Positions 7,295 to 15,655 of a stretch of 57,395 nt of DNA are shown here, in pieces. Within the stretch, counting starts at the first letter, position 1; each line of letters opens with the position of its first letter. Origin of the DNA: Nostoc sp. CHAB 5834. Its GTDB lineage: Bacteria > Cyanobacteriota > Cyanobacteriia > Cyanobacteriales > Nostocaceae. Made by a program: the position numbers and the translations under genes. The notes below the pieces were generated by a model that was given only the letters and a program-made list of their open reading frames with translations, ran no database searches and was not told where the DNA came from. The stretch lies in NCBI GenBank assembly GCA_020829485.1, contig JAIVFU010000045.1:1-57395 (forward strand), read 5' to 3'.

Positions 7295-8519
7295 CTAGTA
7301 GTCTGTCAGCTTTGAATTGAGGGGTGACTATGGTAATAATTTCAGTAATCCCCTTCTACCTAGTTGTGTCATGGTGAAAAAGAAATACATTGTTTCTCTG
7401 ACAAGTGTTGAGCGAGAAGTACTAGAAAAATTAACGACCACTGGGAAAGCACCTGCTTATAAAGTTAATCATGCCCGCATCCTGCTTAAAGCTGATATAA
7501 ACCAGGCAGATGGAGGCTGGAAGGATGAGTCTATTAGCATCGCTTTAGATATTAGTGTTGCTACCATTGAACGAATCCGGCAACGTTTTGTTGAAACAAA
7601 TTTAGAAACTGCCCTGAGTCGGCAAGTGCAGCAAAACCGCAAAGCTCGATCCTTAGATGGAGTCTTGAGGCTCACCTGATTGCCATTGCCTGTAGTGACT
7701 CGCCTGATGGTTCTGCACGTTGGAGTCTAAGACTGTTGGCAGAGCGGATGGTGGAATTGGAATATGTTGAAAGTATTTCTTATGAAACGGTACGACAAAC
7801 GTTAAAAAAAACGACCTTAAACCCTGGTTGAAAGAATGTTGGGTGATTCCACCTCAAGCCAATGCCGATTTTGTCTATTATATGGAGGACGTGTTGAGTG
7901 TGTACACTCTTCCATACGACCCTCGCTATCCCGTCGTCTGCTTCGATGAAACCAGTAAACAGTTAGTCAAAGAAACACAAGTCCCCCTGCCCATTGAACC
8001 TGGACAACCCCTCCGCTACGACTGCGAATATGAACGAAATGGGGTCTGTAATCTGTTTATGTTCGTTGAACCTTTAGCCGGTTGGCGACATGTGGAAGTC
8101 ACTGAGCGACGCACCAAACTGGACTATGCACAACAAATGAAATACCTGGTCGATGAGCGTTACCCTGATGCTGAATGGGTTACAGTCGTCCATGACCAAC
8201 TCAATACTCATGTTCCCTCTGCTTTGTACGCTGCCTTTGAGCCACAAGAAGCCAAACGAATTTTGGACAAATTGGAATTGCATTACACCCCACTGCATGG
8301 CAGTTGGCTGAATATGGCAGAGACTGAACTCAGTGTTTTAGCTCGTCTTTGTCTCGATTCTCGTATTCCCGATCAACCGTCTTTGCAACAAGAAACAATG
8401 GCTTGGGAGCAGCGTAGAAATGCTCAATTGCGAACAATCGATTGGCGCTTTACAACCGTTGATGCACGCATTAAGCTTAAACGACTCTATCCCTCATTTC
8501 AACCCTGACAGACTACTAG
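7295..8519 (+). mobile_element. IS630-family insertion sequence
   Basis: The element has perfect 15-bp inverted ends CTAGTAGTCTGTCAG (7295-7309) and CTGACAGACTACTAG (8505-8519). TA lies at the ends on both sides, as expected for the TA target duplication of IS630/Tc1 elements. It holds one transposase gene that is frameshifted. Length about 1.2 kb, usual for the family. Confidence 0.88.
7371..8508 (+). pseudogene. IS630 transposase, two frameshifts
   Basis: The first frame (ATG 7371, MVKKKYIVSLTSVEREVL) encodes the helix-turn-helix part (ISIALDISVATIERIRQRF). The second (about 7828-8508) encodes the DDE core: VVCFDETSKQL (first Asp), VTVVHDQLNTH (second Asp) and HGSWLNMAETELSVL (Glu). Between them the phase LEAHLIAIACSDSPDG is readable in a third frame, so two shifts are needed: one near 7662 (a base lost near GTCTTGAGG), and one in the A8 run at 7804-7811, where a ninth A would restore LKKNDLKPW. 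The A-run could be a translational slippage site, as known for some IS630 elements, but the first shift has no slippery sequence, so this copy is probably inactive. Confidence 0.85.
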
Positions 8520-8643
8520 CTAGGCAGTTACAAAAATTTTTGGATAGCCCGTACATCATCGCCCCATCCATGAAGCTCTGTTTGATCCAGGAGCGATCGC
8601 TCGACCTGCCCACTCACTGTTCATTGATTAAAAGTTGAAATCC

Positions 8644-8940
8644 TTACCTCGTATAGCTTATAGCTTTTCTTAGTGCCATTCTGCCAAAACCTTCAATATT
8701 GTTTGAGTGAGTGATTACTTGCTGGTTCAACTGTATGGTTGTTTGGTTGTCGTTCTCAAAGTAAATTGTAGGTCGTTTGTTGTGAAAGCATACCTGAACT
8801 TTGTAAACCCCACCAGTTGCATAATAGTAAGCTCTAGCAGGGAACTTAAGACCATCAATATTTCGCCCTTTGAACTCAACTGCCATAGCGGGCATCCTTA
8901 GTACCAACAAGGCAGGTAAAACGAACCCTAAAATTTTCAT
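8644..8940 (-). CDS. Small secreted protein of unknown function
   Basis: A 98-residue protein with a good signal peptide (MKILGFVLPALLVLRMPAMA, cleavage after AMA) and a small mature domain rich in aromatic residues and Asn/Gln. It has one Cys (VCFHNKRP) and no recognised motif. It is preceded by AT-rich DNA and lies between an IS630 copy and the downstream end of the large operon. I do not recognise the family. Confidence 0.5.
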   Translation of the reverse strand: MKILGFVLPALLVLRMPAMAVEFKGRNIDGLKFPARAYYYATGGVYKVQVCFHNKRPTIYFENDNQTTIQLNQQVITHSNNIEGFGRMALRKAISYTR

Positions 8941-9277
8941 TGGTTTGTTAACAACCGCTGTTTATCACTGTCAACTCTTCCATCTCTACTACCACGCACT
9001 TAATCATTACTACCAATATTTACCATATCAACAACTACAATTTTTCACAAATGATTTAGGATTGCTATAACAATCCCTAAATCATTCGTAAACTTCTTTA
9101 ACTTTTTTCCTTGTTCTCTTGGCGACGGACACTTTCCTCAACGGCGGGAACCCCCGCACAGAAGTGTCCTCCTCTTGACGGCTTCTCCCAAGGGGAGAAG
9201 CTAAAACCGATAGCGCAGCGTTAGCGAGTCCGCGAGCGTCTGGCGGTTTGATAATTTTTACAACTCAAATAGGATTG
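8941..9277. other. Repeat-rich spacer downstream of the biosynthetic operon
   Basis: No gene seen. It contains a long hairpin at 9050-9086 (see separate entry) and, at about 9120-9245, several short inverted repeats such as GGCTTCTCCC/GGGGAGAAGC and the gatagcgcagcgttagcgag type common in Nostoc genomes. Confidence 0.6.
9050..9086. terminator. Long hairpin, possible operon terminator
   Basis: AATGATTTAGGATTG and CAATCCCTAAATCATT form a 15-16 bp stem with one bulge and a 6-nt loop. It lies about 190 bp past the stop of the last minus-strand biosynthetic gene. The T-run expected of an intrinsic terminator is weak on both strands, so termination is only a possibility. Confidence 0.35.
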
Positions 9278-10315
9278 CTATATAGCTTTAACTGCCTCAA
9301 TAATACTAACCTCAGATTCAGTTGGGATAATTCTCGTAATATTGAACCCTACGGATTCAAATAACTTTTGAAACTCCTCTTCAGTACGGATGCGTCCACC
9401 AGGACACATTATTAACATATTGATATCGATAAACTTACTGCCATAAAATTCGTTGCCTGGAGGAATTACAAAGTCGATTACCAATAACCGTCCCTGCTCG
9501 TTCATGGCTTGATGACAGCGTTGGAGAATAGCGATCGCTCGTTCATCATCCCAGTCTTGAATAATATGCTTAAGAATGTAAGCATCTGCGGTCATTGGGA
9601 TATTCTCAAAGAAATCTCCTCCAATAAATTGACAGCGATTCATCACGGCTAAATCCCAGGAATTTTTAGCTCTGTCAATTACATCTGGTCGGTCAAACAG
9701 CACTCCTTTCATATTAGAGTAGGCTTGGAGAATACTAGCCAGTAAGCTCCCTTTACCACCACCAATATCAACTAAGTTACTAATAGATGAAAAATCATAA
9801 GCTGCCAAGACTAAGGGATTCGTCTCTTCTGACTCTGCCATTGCCTGATCAAAAATTTCGCCTTGGGTAGGATTGTGCTGATTATACTCAAACAAATCCA
9901 TACCGTAGAAATGCTCAAAGGCACTTTTTCCAGTCTGCAAACTGTACATCAAATTTCCCCAGGTTTTATAATAATGCTCTTCGCCCCGTAAAATTGCGAT
10001 CGCCCGAACCGATTCAGCAGCGTTGCTTTGCAAACAATCTGCTAATGTAGTTAAGCTAAAACAACGAGGTTTAATCTCTGCAAAAATGCCAACGCTAGCT
10101 AAAGCCCGCAATATACGATAAAGTGCATCGCTATGGGTATTTGTGACAGCAGCTAAAGCATCGCAGTGCTGAGAGCCATCCTTGAGTAAATCTGCAATAC
10201 CAAGTTTAGCTACCACGTAGACACACCGTGACATCCAGTAGGCGTGTACCCATTCCATTGCAGTCATATTAAATGGTGCATTACTGGGTGTATATGTAGA
10301 TTCTGATAAAGTCAT
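9278..10315 (-). CDS. SAM-dependent O-methyltransferase (hydroxyindole/caffeate type)
   Basis: 345 residues with the plant/bacterial small-molecule O-methyltransferase layout: an N-terminal winged-helix dimerisation domain (MSRCVYVVAKLGIADLL, LYRILRALASVGIF) and a Rossmann domain with SAM motif NLVDIGGGKGSLLASIL. The catalytic base His of the family is in AYILKHIIQDWDDERA. It is the last gene of the operon, 74 bp after the SDR. In a salicylate-derived pathway it could methylate a phenol or another hydroxyl, but the substrate is not shown by sequence. Closely similar genes also occur outside this pathway, so membership is likely, not certain. Confidence 0.85.
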   Translation of the reverse strand: MTLSESTYTPSNAPFNMTAMEWVHAYWMSRCVYVVAKLGIADLLKDGSQHCDALAAVTNTHSDALYRILRALASVGIFAEIKPRCFSLTTLADCLQSNAAESVRAIAILRGEEHYYKTWGNLMYSLQTGKSAFEHFYGMDLFEYNQHNPTQGEIFDQAMAESEETNPLVLAAYDFSSISNLVDIGGGKGSLLASILQAYSNMKGVLFDRPDVIDRAKNSWDLAVMNRCQFIGGDFFENIPMTADAYILKHIIQDWDDERAIAILQRCHQAMNEQGRLLVIDFVIPPGNEFYGSKFIDINMLIMCPGGRIRTEEEFQKLFESVGFNITRIIPTESEVSIIEAVKAI

Positions 10316-10389
10316 AATTGTTTCCTAGTTGATAATGTTGAAAAATCAATGTTCCCGTAAACGTTGGGTGACGCTAAACTTCGCTTTAT

Positions 10390-11259
10390 CTAATTTTTTA
10401 ATTCCAATTCTTGGAGTTGAATTGCATCACAAACTCGGTCTGGTAGAATCTTCGCCAACATCAAGAATAAATTTAAAATCACTTTTTCCTTAGACAAGAA
10501 ATACCGAGTTTTAGGTTTCCTCATTTCTAGAGCTTTCTGAATGACATCTGCAACTTCTTGGGGTAGCATTCCCATCCGATTTGACTTAATTAACTGCTCC
10601 AGAGAAAATTTGTAAATATCACCATACATAACTCTAGCGGTAGGTGACATATTGGCTAATTTTTTTTGCAAACTTGCTTCTACTTTGTCTGATGCGGCGG
10701 AAGCAATTGAGCCAGGCTCAATCAAAATTACTTCAATTCCCCAAGGATGTAATTCCATTCTCAAAGAATCAGTCAACGCCTCTAATGCAAACTTAGAAGC
10801 ACACAAAGCCGAGAAAAAGGGTGAAGAAATTTTCCCAGAAACAGAGCCAATATTAATAATCCTACCTTTGGCTTGGCGAATCATTGGTAAGAAAGATTGG
10901 GTAACTGCTACTTGCCCAATCACATTGACTTCAAATTGCCATCTTAGTTCATCCAAGTCCAGATATTCTAATGGCCCGTCTACTAATATTCCGGCATTAT
11001 TTACTAATCCCAGCAGTCCTTTTTCACCAACTGCTGATGAGACAATTTCTGTGGCAGCTTTAATCTGTTCTAATTTGGTAATATCCAGAGTAATTGGTGT
11101 CAAATTACCAGATGAATTTAACCTCAGTAAGTCAGCATCTTTTCCTGTACGGACTCCAGCAAAAACTTGATATCCTTGTTTGTCTAAAAGTAGTGCAGTT
11201 GCTCGTCCAACTCCTGTCGATGCTCCTGTAATTACTACAGCACCTTGTTTTTTACTCAT
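10390..11259 (-). CDS. Short-chain dehydrogenase-like protein lacking the catalytic Tyr
   Basis: 289 residues with a classical SDR fold: cofactor motif TGASTGVGRA, LVNNAGIL, and the Ser region INIGSVSGK (Ser139). In the active-site motif YxxxK the Tyr is replaced: the protein reads SALCASKF, with Leu152 where Tyr is expected and Lys156 kept. The DNA codon is TTG, several changes from TAT/TAC, so it is not a simple misread. Without the Tyr, ordinary carbonyl/alcohol chemistry is doubtful. It may be a binding or structural relic, or use another mechanism. It lies 40 bp after the MATE gene in the same operon. Confidence 0.8.
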   Translation of the reverse strand: MSKKQGAVVITGASTGVGRATALLLDKQGYQVFAGVRTGKDADLLRLNSSGNLTPITLDITKLEQIKAATEIVSSAVGEKGLLGLVNNAGILVDGPLEYLDLDELRWQFEVNVIGQVAVTQSFLPMIRQAKGRIINIGSVSGKISSPFFSALCASKFALEALTDSLRMELHPWGIEVILIEPGSIASAASDKVEASLQKKLANMSPTARVMYGDIYKFSLEQLIKSNRMGMLPQEVADVIQKALEMRKPKTRYFLSKEKVILNLFLMLAKILPDRVCDAIQLQELELKN

Positions 11260-11299
11260 TGATTATTCAATCCTAAAATGTAAAATGGTCTAACTTTGA

Positions 11300-12667
11300 T
11301 TATATTATTCGAGTTTGATTATTAAGCTTTTTAAACTCTAACCGAGTTATAAATAAAGCGATCAACACAACCAAAATATCTGTAAATAACATTCCATAAT
11401 AAACACCTCTAACACCCAAATATGCTGACAATATTAATACAAGTGGGATGAGGAAAAAGAGCGTTTTTGCTAAAATTAACATCCCTGCCACTTTCCCATT
11501 ACCTATTGATTGAAATAAAGTTACACTACAAAAACCTAAAGGAAGAATTAAAAGCAATAAATTAATAATTTGAAAATTGAATAAATCATCAATACTAAAA
11601 TTTGTAGATGGTAGCAATATGCGGAGAAATGTTGCTGGTGATAATTGTAAAGGTAACCAGATTAATCCTAAAAATAGTGTTCCACTACTACCAAATGTGA
11701 AATACGCTTGCTTGATTCTATGATAGTTTTTTGCTCCATAATTCATCCCAAGTACTGGTTGTAGGGCTTGCACAAACCCTTCTATAGGAATAGTTGCTAA
11801 AGCATAGACTCTTAGTGTTGCACCAGCAATTGCAATATCGTGAGCGGTCCCATATTGAGCAATGGATTTAAAAATTACTGACTGTTCTACTAAGCTGATA
11901 ACTTCCATCAGCAATGCCGTTATTCCTACCGATAAAATTGCTGGTAGTAAATCTATTGCTAGAGTTAATTTTTTATAATTAACGGGAATAGAACTTTTAG
12001 TAGAGAGAAAATAGTTAATATTCAAAATACTATAAATTAACATAGAAATAACTGTCGAAAATGCTACTCCTTTAATTCCCCAGTTAAAAACACTAATAAA
12101 TATGGGATTTAAGATAGCATCAAGAATGACAAAAAATCCCGCAAAAATCATCGCTAGACGAATTTTACCTTCTGACTTAATCAACTGGCTGGAAGCTACC
12201 GCTAAGATATAAAATACAGAGCCAAGTGTGTAAATTTTAAAATACTCTGCACCGGCGGCTGCTACTTCACCCTCTCCTCCCATGAATGCAATTAATGCGT
12301 CACTAAAAAAGTAACCTAAGAGGGTGATAAAAAAGGCTATAATTACACTCATTATTACTAAAGTGCCAAAGATTTTAGATTTAGTTTTGACATCTCCTGA
12401 ACCAATTGCTCGACTGAGAACTGAGGCACAACCTATCCCTACTAAGTGAGCGCAACCAATAACGATAGAAGTAAGTGGTAGTGCCAAAGATATTGCTGCT
12501 AATGCAGTTTCACCAATTAGTTGCCCGGCAAATAAAGCATCAAGAAAGGTATTCATTCCAATCAACAACATTCCCAAAATACCGGGAATGGTTAATTTTA
12601 GCATCAGTTGAATAAGATTACCATCAAGAATTTCATGTGTAACTTTTGATTGCTGTTGAGAAGTCAT
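11300..12667 (-). CDS. MATE-family efflux transporter
   Basis: 455 residues with about 12 hydrophobic segments in the two-fold MATE arrangement (LTIPGILGMLLIGMNTFLDA in TM1, and the second-half repeat YALATIPIEGFVQALQPVLG). The family exports organic cations and secondary metabolites by Na+ or H+ antiport across the inner membrane. It lies within the biosynthetic operon between the P450 pair and the SDR, so the simplest reading is export of the finished compound. No dedicated ABC exporter is present in the window. Confidence 0.88.
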   Translation of the reverse strand: MTSQQQSKVTHEILDGNLIQLMLKLTIPGILGMLLIGMNTFLDALFAGQLIGETALAAISLALPLTSIVIGCAHLVGIGCASVLSRAIGSGDVKTKSKIFGTLVIMSVIIAFFITLLGYFFSDALIAFMGGEGEVAAAGAEYFKIYTLGSVFYILAVASSQLIKSEGKIRLAMIFAGFFVILDAILNPIFISVFNWGIKGVAFSTVISMLIYSILNINYFLSTKSSIPVNYKKLTLAIDLLPAILSVGITALLMEVISLVEQSVIFKSIAQYGTAHDIAIAGATLRVYALATIPIEGFVQALQPVLGMNYGAKNYHRIKQAYFTFGSSGTLFLGLIWLPLQLSPATFLRILLPSTNFSIDDLFNFQIINLLLLILPLGFCSVTLFQSIGNGKVAGMLILAKTLFFLIPLVLILSAYLGVRGVYYGMLFTDILVVLIALFITRLEFKKLNNQTRII

Positions 12668-12795
12668 ATTATATGCTGAGTCGTAAATTAGGATGAAAGC
12701 GGTTTTCGGTGTATTAGAGAATGTGTAACATACCCTACATTAAGTTTTAATTAAACAATAAAAATCTTACCAAAAATTATTTTTAACTACTTAGT

Positions 12796-14163
12796 TTAGC
12801 TAGTAATAAATTGATTGCTGTTGCTGCTATTGACATTGACTAACAACACCTTCAAGTTACTAGCAGGGGGATAATTTGCTCCTTGTTGGTGGGGTTTTTC
12901 TGGTTGTGTACTGGTTAGTGCTAATTGATAGCGTGAAATAATTGTCGCCAATGCTAGTTTCATCTCAAACAAAGCCAAGGCTTCTCCAGGACAGCGACGA
13001 GCGCCGCCACCAAAGGGCAAAAATTCATAGGGGGAGTATTGTTTTTCTAAAAAGCGTTCTGGTTGGAATTCTTTTGGTTGCGGATATAAATCTGCATTTT
13101 GATGTGTTAAATAAATACAGCCGATAATGATTGTTCCAGGACTCAAGTTATAGCCCATAAACTCAGTTTGTGATTCCACGATCCTGGGAAATGTTACTAC
13201 TTGAGTTGGATAAATTCGTAACACTTCATTACACACAGCAGTCAGGTAAGGAAGTTGAAAAATGTTCATCGGGTCGGGAGAATGACCCAGGCTGTTGATT
13301 TCTCTGAGTAATTGTTCTCGGACTACTGGTAAGCGATGAACCCAGTACAATGCCCAAGCTATAGCGGTAGCTGAAGCATCCCGACCACCGAATAACAACG
13401 AAGGAAATAAATCGCGTATTTCTTCATTTGTCATGAGTTCACCCGTTTCATTGCAGGCAAATATTAACTCGGAAAGGACATCATCACCAGAGGAATTTGG
13501 TTGCTGGCGGCGATCGCTAATTTCGGCATAAAGCAGCTGGTCAAATTGTCGCCACAGGTAAAGAAAGTAACCCCAAGGACTCCATCTACCTAAATTTTGT
13601 TGTAAGAAGGGGAAGGATAAGGGTATTTCCACAAAGGGCGATCGCGCATAATTCATTAAAGTAAAAAGCAGTTGCTTGAGTTGTTCGTAACGTTCTCCCT
13701 CACTTAAGCCAAAAAAAGTGTTTAATATTATTTGAAGAGTAATCTTTTGCATGGTCGGGTAAGCTAAAAAAGGCTTGTTTATGGGCAACTGGCTCATGAC
13801 TTTTTCCGTCAGGTCACAAATTTGCTGTCCGTAGGCTCGTATCTTATTACCATGCAAGGGAGGCATTAAGAGTTTGCGCCGATATCTGTGGCGTAAACCA
13901 TCAAGCAAGAGTAATCCGTTTTTCCCCACTAAGGGAGCTGCTTCTTGGTTTAACTCTCCAGAGGCAATAATCTCTGTCGTATTGGTAAAAAGCTGCTTCA
14001 TCCCCTGAGGATTGCCAACAAATAATAGGGGTGTAGACTCAGACATGATCGTGAAAATGTCGCCATAGCGGTGGCTCATTTTATCTAAAAACTTAAGGGG
14101 GTCGGCTGCAAATTGCATTTTCAGCAACCAATCGGGGAGTTTAGGGCCTGGAGGTAGGTTCAT
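12796..14163 (-). CDS. Cytochrome P450 (CYP110-like), second of a tandem pair
   Basis: 455 residues with no membrane anchor. Heme loop FLPFGGGARRCPGEAL holds the axial Cys; the ExxR motif is NEVLRIYP, and the meander FQPERFLEKQ follows. The I-helix reads LLFGGRDASATAIAW: the acidic Asp is kept, but the usual oxygen-activating Thr is Ala. It is 17 bp downstream of a second P450 with very similar sequence, so the pair arose by duplication. Electron donors would be general cellular ferredoxins, since none is encoded here. A role in oxidising the NRPS/PKS product is inferred from operon position. Confidence 0.88.
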   Translation of the reverse strand: MNLPPGPKLPDWLLKMQFAADPLKFLDKMSHRYGDIFTIMSESTPLLFVGNPQGMKQLFTNTTEIIASGELNQEAAPLVGKNGLLLLDGLRHRYRRKLLMPPLHGNKIRAYGQQICDLTEKVMSQLPINKPFLAYPTMQKITLQIILNTFFGLSEGERYEQLKQLLFTLMNYARSPFVEIPLSFPFLQQNLGRWSPWGYFLYLWRQFDQLLYAEISDRRQQPNSSGDDVLSELIFACNETGELMTNEEIRDLFPSLLFGGRDASATAIAWALYWVHRLPVVREQLLREINSLGHSPDPMNIFQLPYLTAVCNEVLRIYPTQVVTFPRIVESQTEFMGYNLSPGTIIIGCIYLTHQNADLYPQPKEFQPERFLEKQYSPYEFLPFGGGARRCPGEALALFEMKLALATIISRYQLALTSTQPEKPHQQGANYPPASNLKVLLVNVNSSNSNQFITS

Positions 14164-14180
14164 TGTTAATTGGTTGTTTT

Positions 14181-15557
14181 TTAAACGCAGATACTCGTGG
14201 AGGTTTCCGCAGAGGATTGCGGAGTTTTTGCACAGATATGCATTTTGACACCACTAGCTGGGTAACACATTAGACCTTCAAACTTTGGTTGCTCTGGTTG
14301 TTTTTTGACTAGGGCTAATTGATAACGGGAAATAATAGTTGCTAATATTAATTTCATTTCAAATACAGCCAAAGCTGCACCAATACAGCTACGAGCGCCG
14401 CCGCCAAAGGGGAGAAATTCGTAAGGAGAATATTCTCTTTCTAAAAAGCGTTCTGGTTGGAATTGTTTGGGGTGCGGGTATAAATCTTCACGCTGATGTG
14501 TGAGATAAATACAGCCCATGAGTAGCGTTCCTGGACTCAATTCATAGCCCATCAGTTCAGTTGATAATTCCACTCGGCGGGTAAATGTGAATAATTGAGT
14601 CGGGTAAATCCGCAGAGCTTCATTACAGACAGCACTGAGGTAGGGGAGTTGCACAATGCTCATGGGGTCGGGAGAGTCGCCAAGGCTAGCAAGTTCTTTA
14701 ATTAATTGCTCGCAGACTTTTGGTAGACAATGTACCCAATACAACAACCAAGTGACTGCAACAGATGAAGCATCTTGAGCCGCAAATAAGGGCGAAAGTA
14801 ATAAGTCGCGTATTTCTTCGTTTGTGATTGGTTCACCGGTTTCATCACGAGCAAATATCAGTTCGGATAGGATATCGGTGCGATCCCTATCTGCTTGTTT
14901 ACGGCGTTCTTGGACTTCGGCGTAAAGTATTTGAAAAATTTCCTCGCGCAGGTGCATTAAGTATCCCCACGGACTCCAGCGCCCTAAATCACGTTGCAAA
15001 AAGGGGAAAGCGAAGGTGATTTGCATGATTGGCGATCGCATACACTTGAGTATATCAGGAAGTAGTTGCTTGAGTTTTTGGTAGCGCTCTCCCTCGCATA
15101 AGCCTAATACAACTTCCATGCTTACTTGTAAAGTTATATCTTCAATCGTGGGGTAAGTGATGAAGGATTTTCCTACCAAATACTCACCTATGACTTTCTC
15201 TGTCAAGTCACAGATCAGCTTTCCTTGGGCTTGCATTTTGACACCGTGAAAAGCTGGCATGATTAATTTGCGTCGATGTTTGTGGCGTAAACCATCGAGT
15301 TGTAATAAGCCTTTTTCTCCTGTGATTAAAATCATTTCTTCATTTAATTCACCAGGAGATTTAATTTCTTTTGTATTGGTAAAAATCTGTTTAATTGCCT
15401 GTGGGTTGCTAACGAATACTATGGGTTTAGAACCAAATTTGATTGAGAAAATATCGCCATATTTTTTGGCAATGGCATCAAGATGGTTGAGGGGATCATT
15501 TGCTATTTTAATTAAGTGAACCCAGAGAGGAATTTTAGTTACTTCAGGTATTTTCAT
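14181..15557 (-). CDS. Cytochrome P450 (CYP110-like), first of a tandem pair
   Basis: 458 residues. Heme loop FLPFGGGARSCIGAAL, ExxR as NEALRIYP, I-helix LFAAQDASSVAVTW. As in its neighbour, the Thr after the I-helix acid is Ala (QDAS). Long stretches are near identical between the two (FQPERFLE, SPYEFLPFGGGAR, LGRWSPWGY), showing tandem duplication. The substrate-contacting regions differ, so the two may act at different sites or on successive intermediates. It starts 98 bp after the stop of the terminal NRPS gene. Confidence 0.88.
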   Translation of the reverse strand: MKIPEVTKIPLWVHLIKIANDPLNHLDAIAKKYGDIFSIKFGSKPIVFVSNPQAIKQIFTNTKEIKSPGELNEEMILITGEKGLLQLDGLRHKHRRKLIMPAFHGVKMQAQGKLICDLTEKVIGEYLVGKSFITYPTIEDITLQVSMEVVLGLCEGERYQKLKQLLPDILKCMRSPIMQITFAFPFLQRDLGRWSPWGYLMHLREEIFQILYAEVQERRKQADRDRTDILSELIFARDETGEPITNEEIRDLLLSPLFAAQDASSVAVTWLLYWVHCLPKVCEQLIKELASLGDSPDPMSIVQLPYLSAVCNEALRIYPTQLFTFTRRVELSTELMGYELSPGTLLMGCIYLTHQREDLYPHPKQFQPERFLEREYSPYEFLPFGGGARSCIGAALAVFEMKLILATIISRYQLALVKKQPEQPKFEGLMCYPASGVKMHICAKTPQSSAETSTSICV

Positions 15558-15564
15558 TTAGAAA

Positions 15565-15598
15565 TCTCACGCAGAGGCGCAGAGTCGTAGAGAGTATA
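15565..15598. repeat. cgcagaggcgcagag-type repeat in operon spacer
   Basis: CTCACGCAGAGGCGCAGAG followed by TCGTAGAGAG. The same repeat family fills several other spacers of the operon (24701, 30728, 32046, 32975, 39291, 43957). Confidence 0.7.
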
Positions 15599-15617
15599 AG
15601 AGGTTGTTTGAAAAGTC
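15599..15617. repeat. Solo IS-end sequence (identical to 54754-54772)
   Basis: AGAGGTTGTTTGAAAAGTC is identical to the 19-mer just left of the truncated IS5 transposase at 54842. No transposase lies next to it here, so it looks like a solo insertion-sequence end left between the P450 and NRPS genes. Confidence 0.55.
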
Positions 15618-15655
15618 TAATTTGGTGTATTTGACGGTTAGTTTAAATTTGTTAC

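Noticed and set aside
7804..7811. Programmed frameshift in the IS630 transposase A-run
   Set aside because: The A8 run could be slippery, but a second shift at about 7662 without a slippery sequence is also needed, so decay is the simpler view.
10652..11170. 172-codon plus-strand ORF inside the SDR gene
   Set aside because: It is the antisense shadow of a well-conserved SDR frame.
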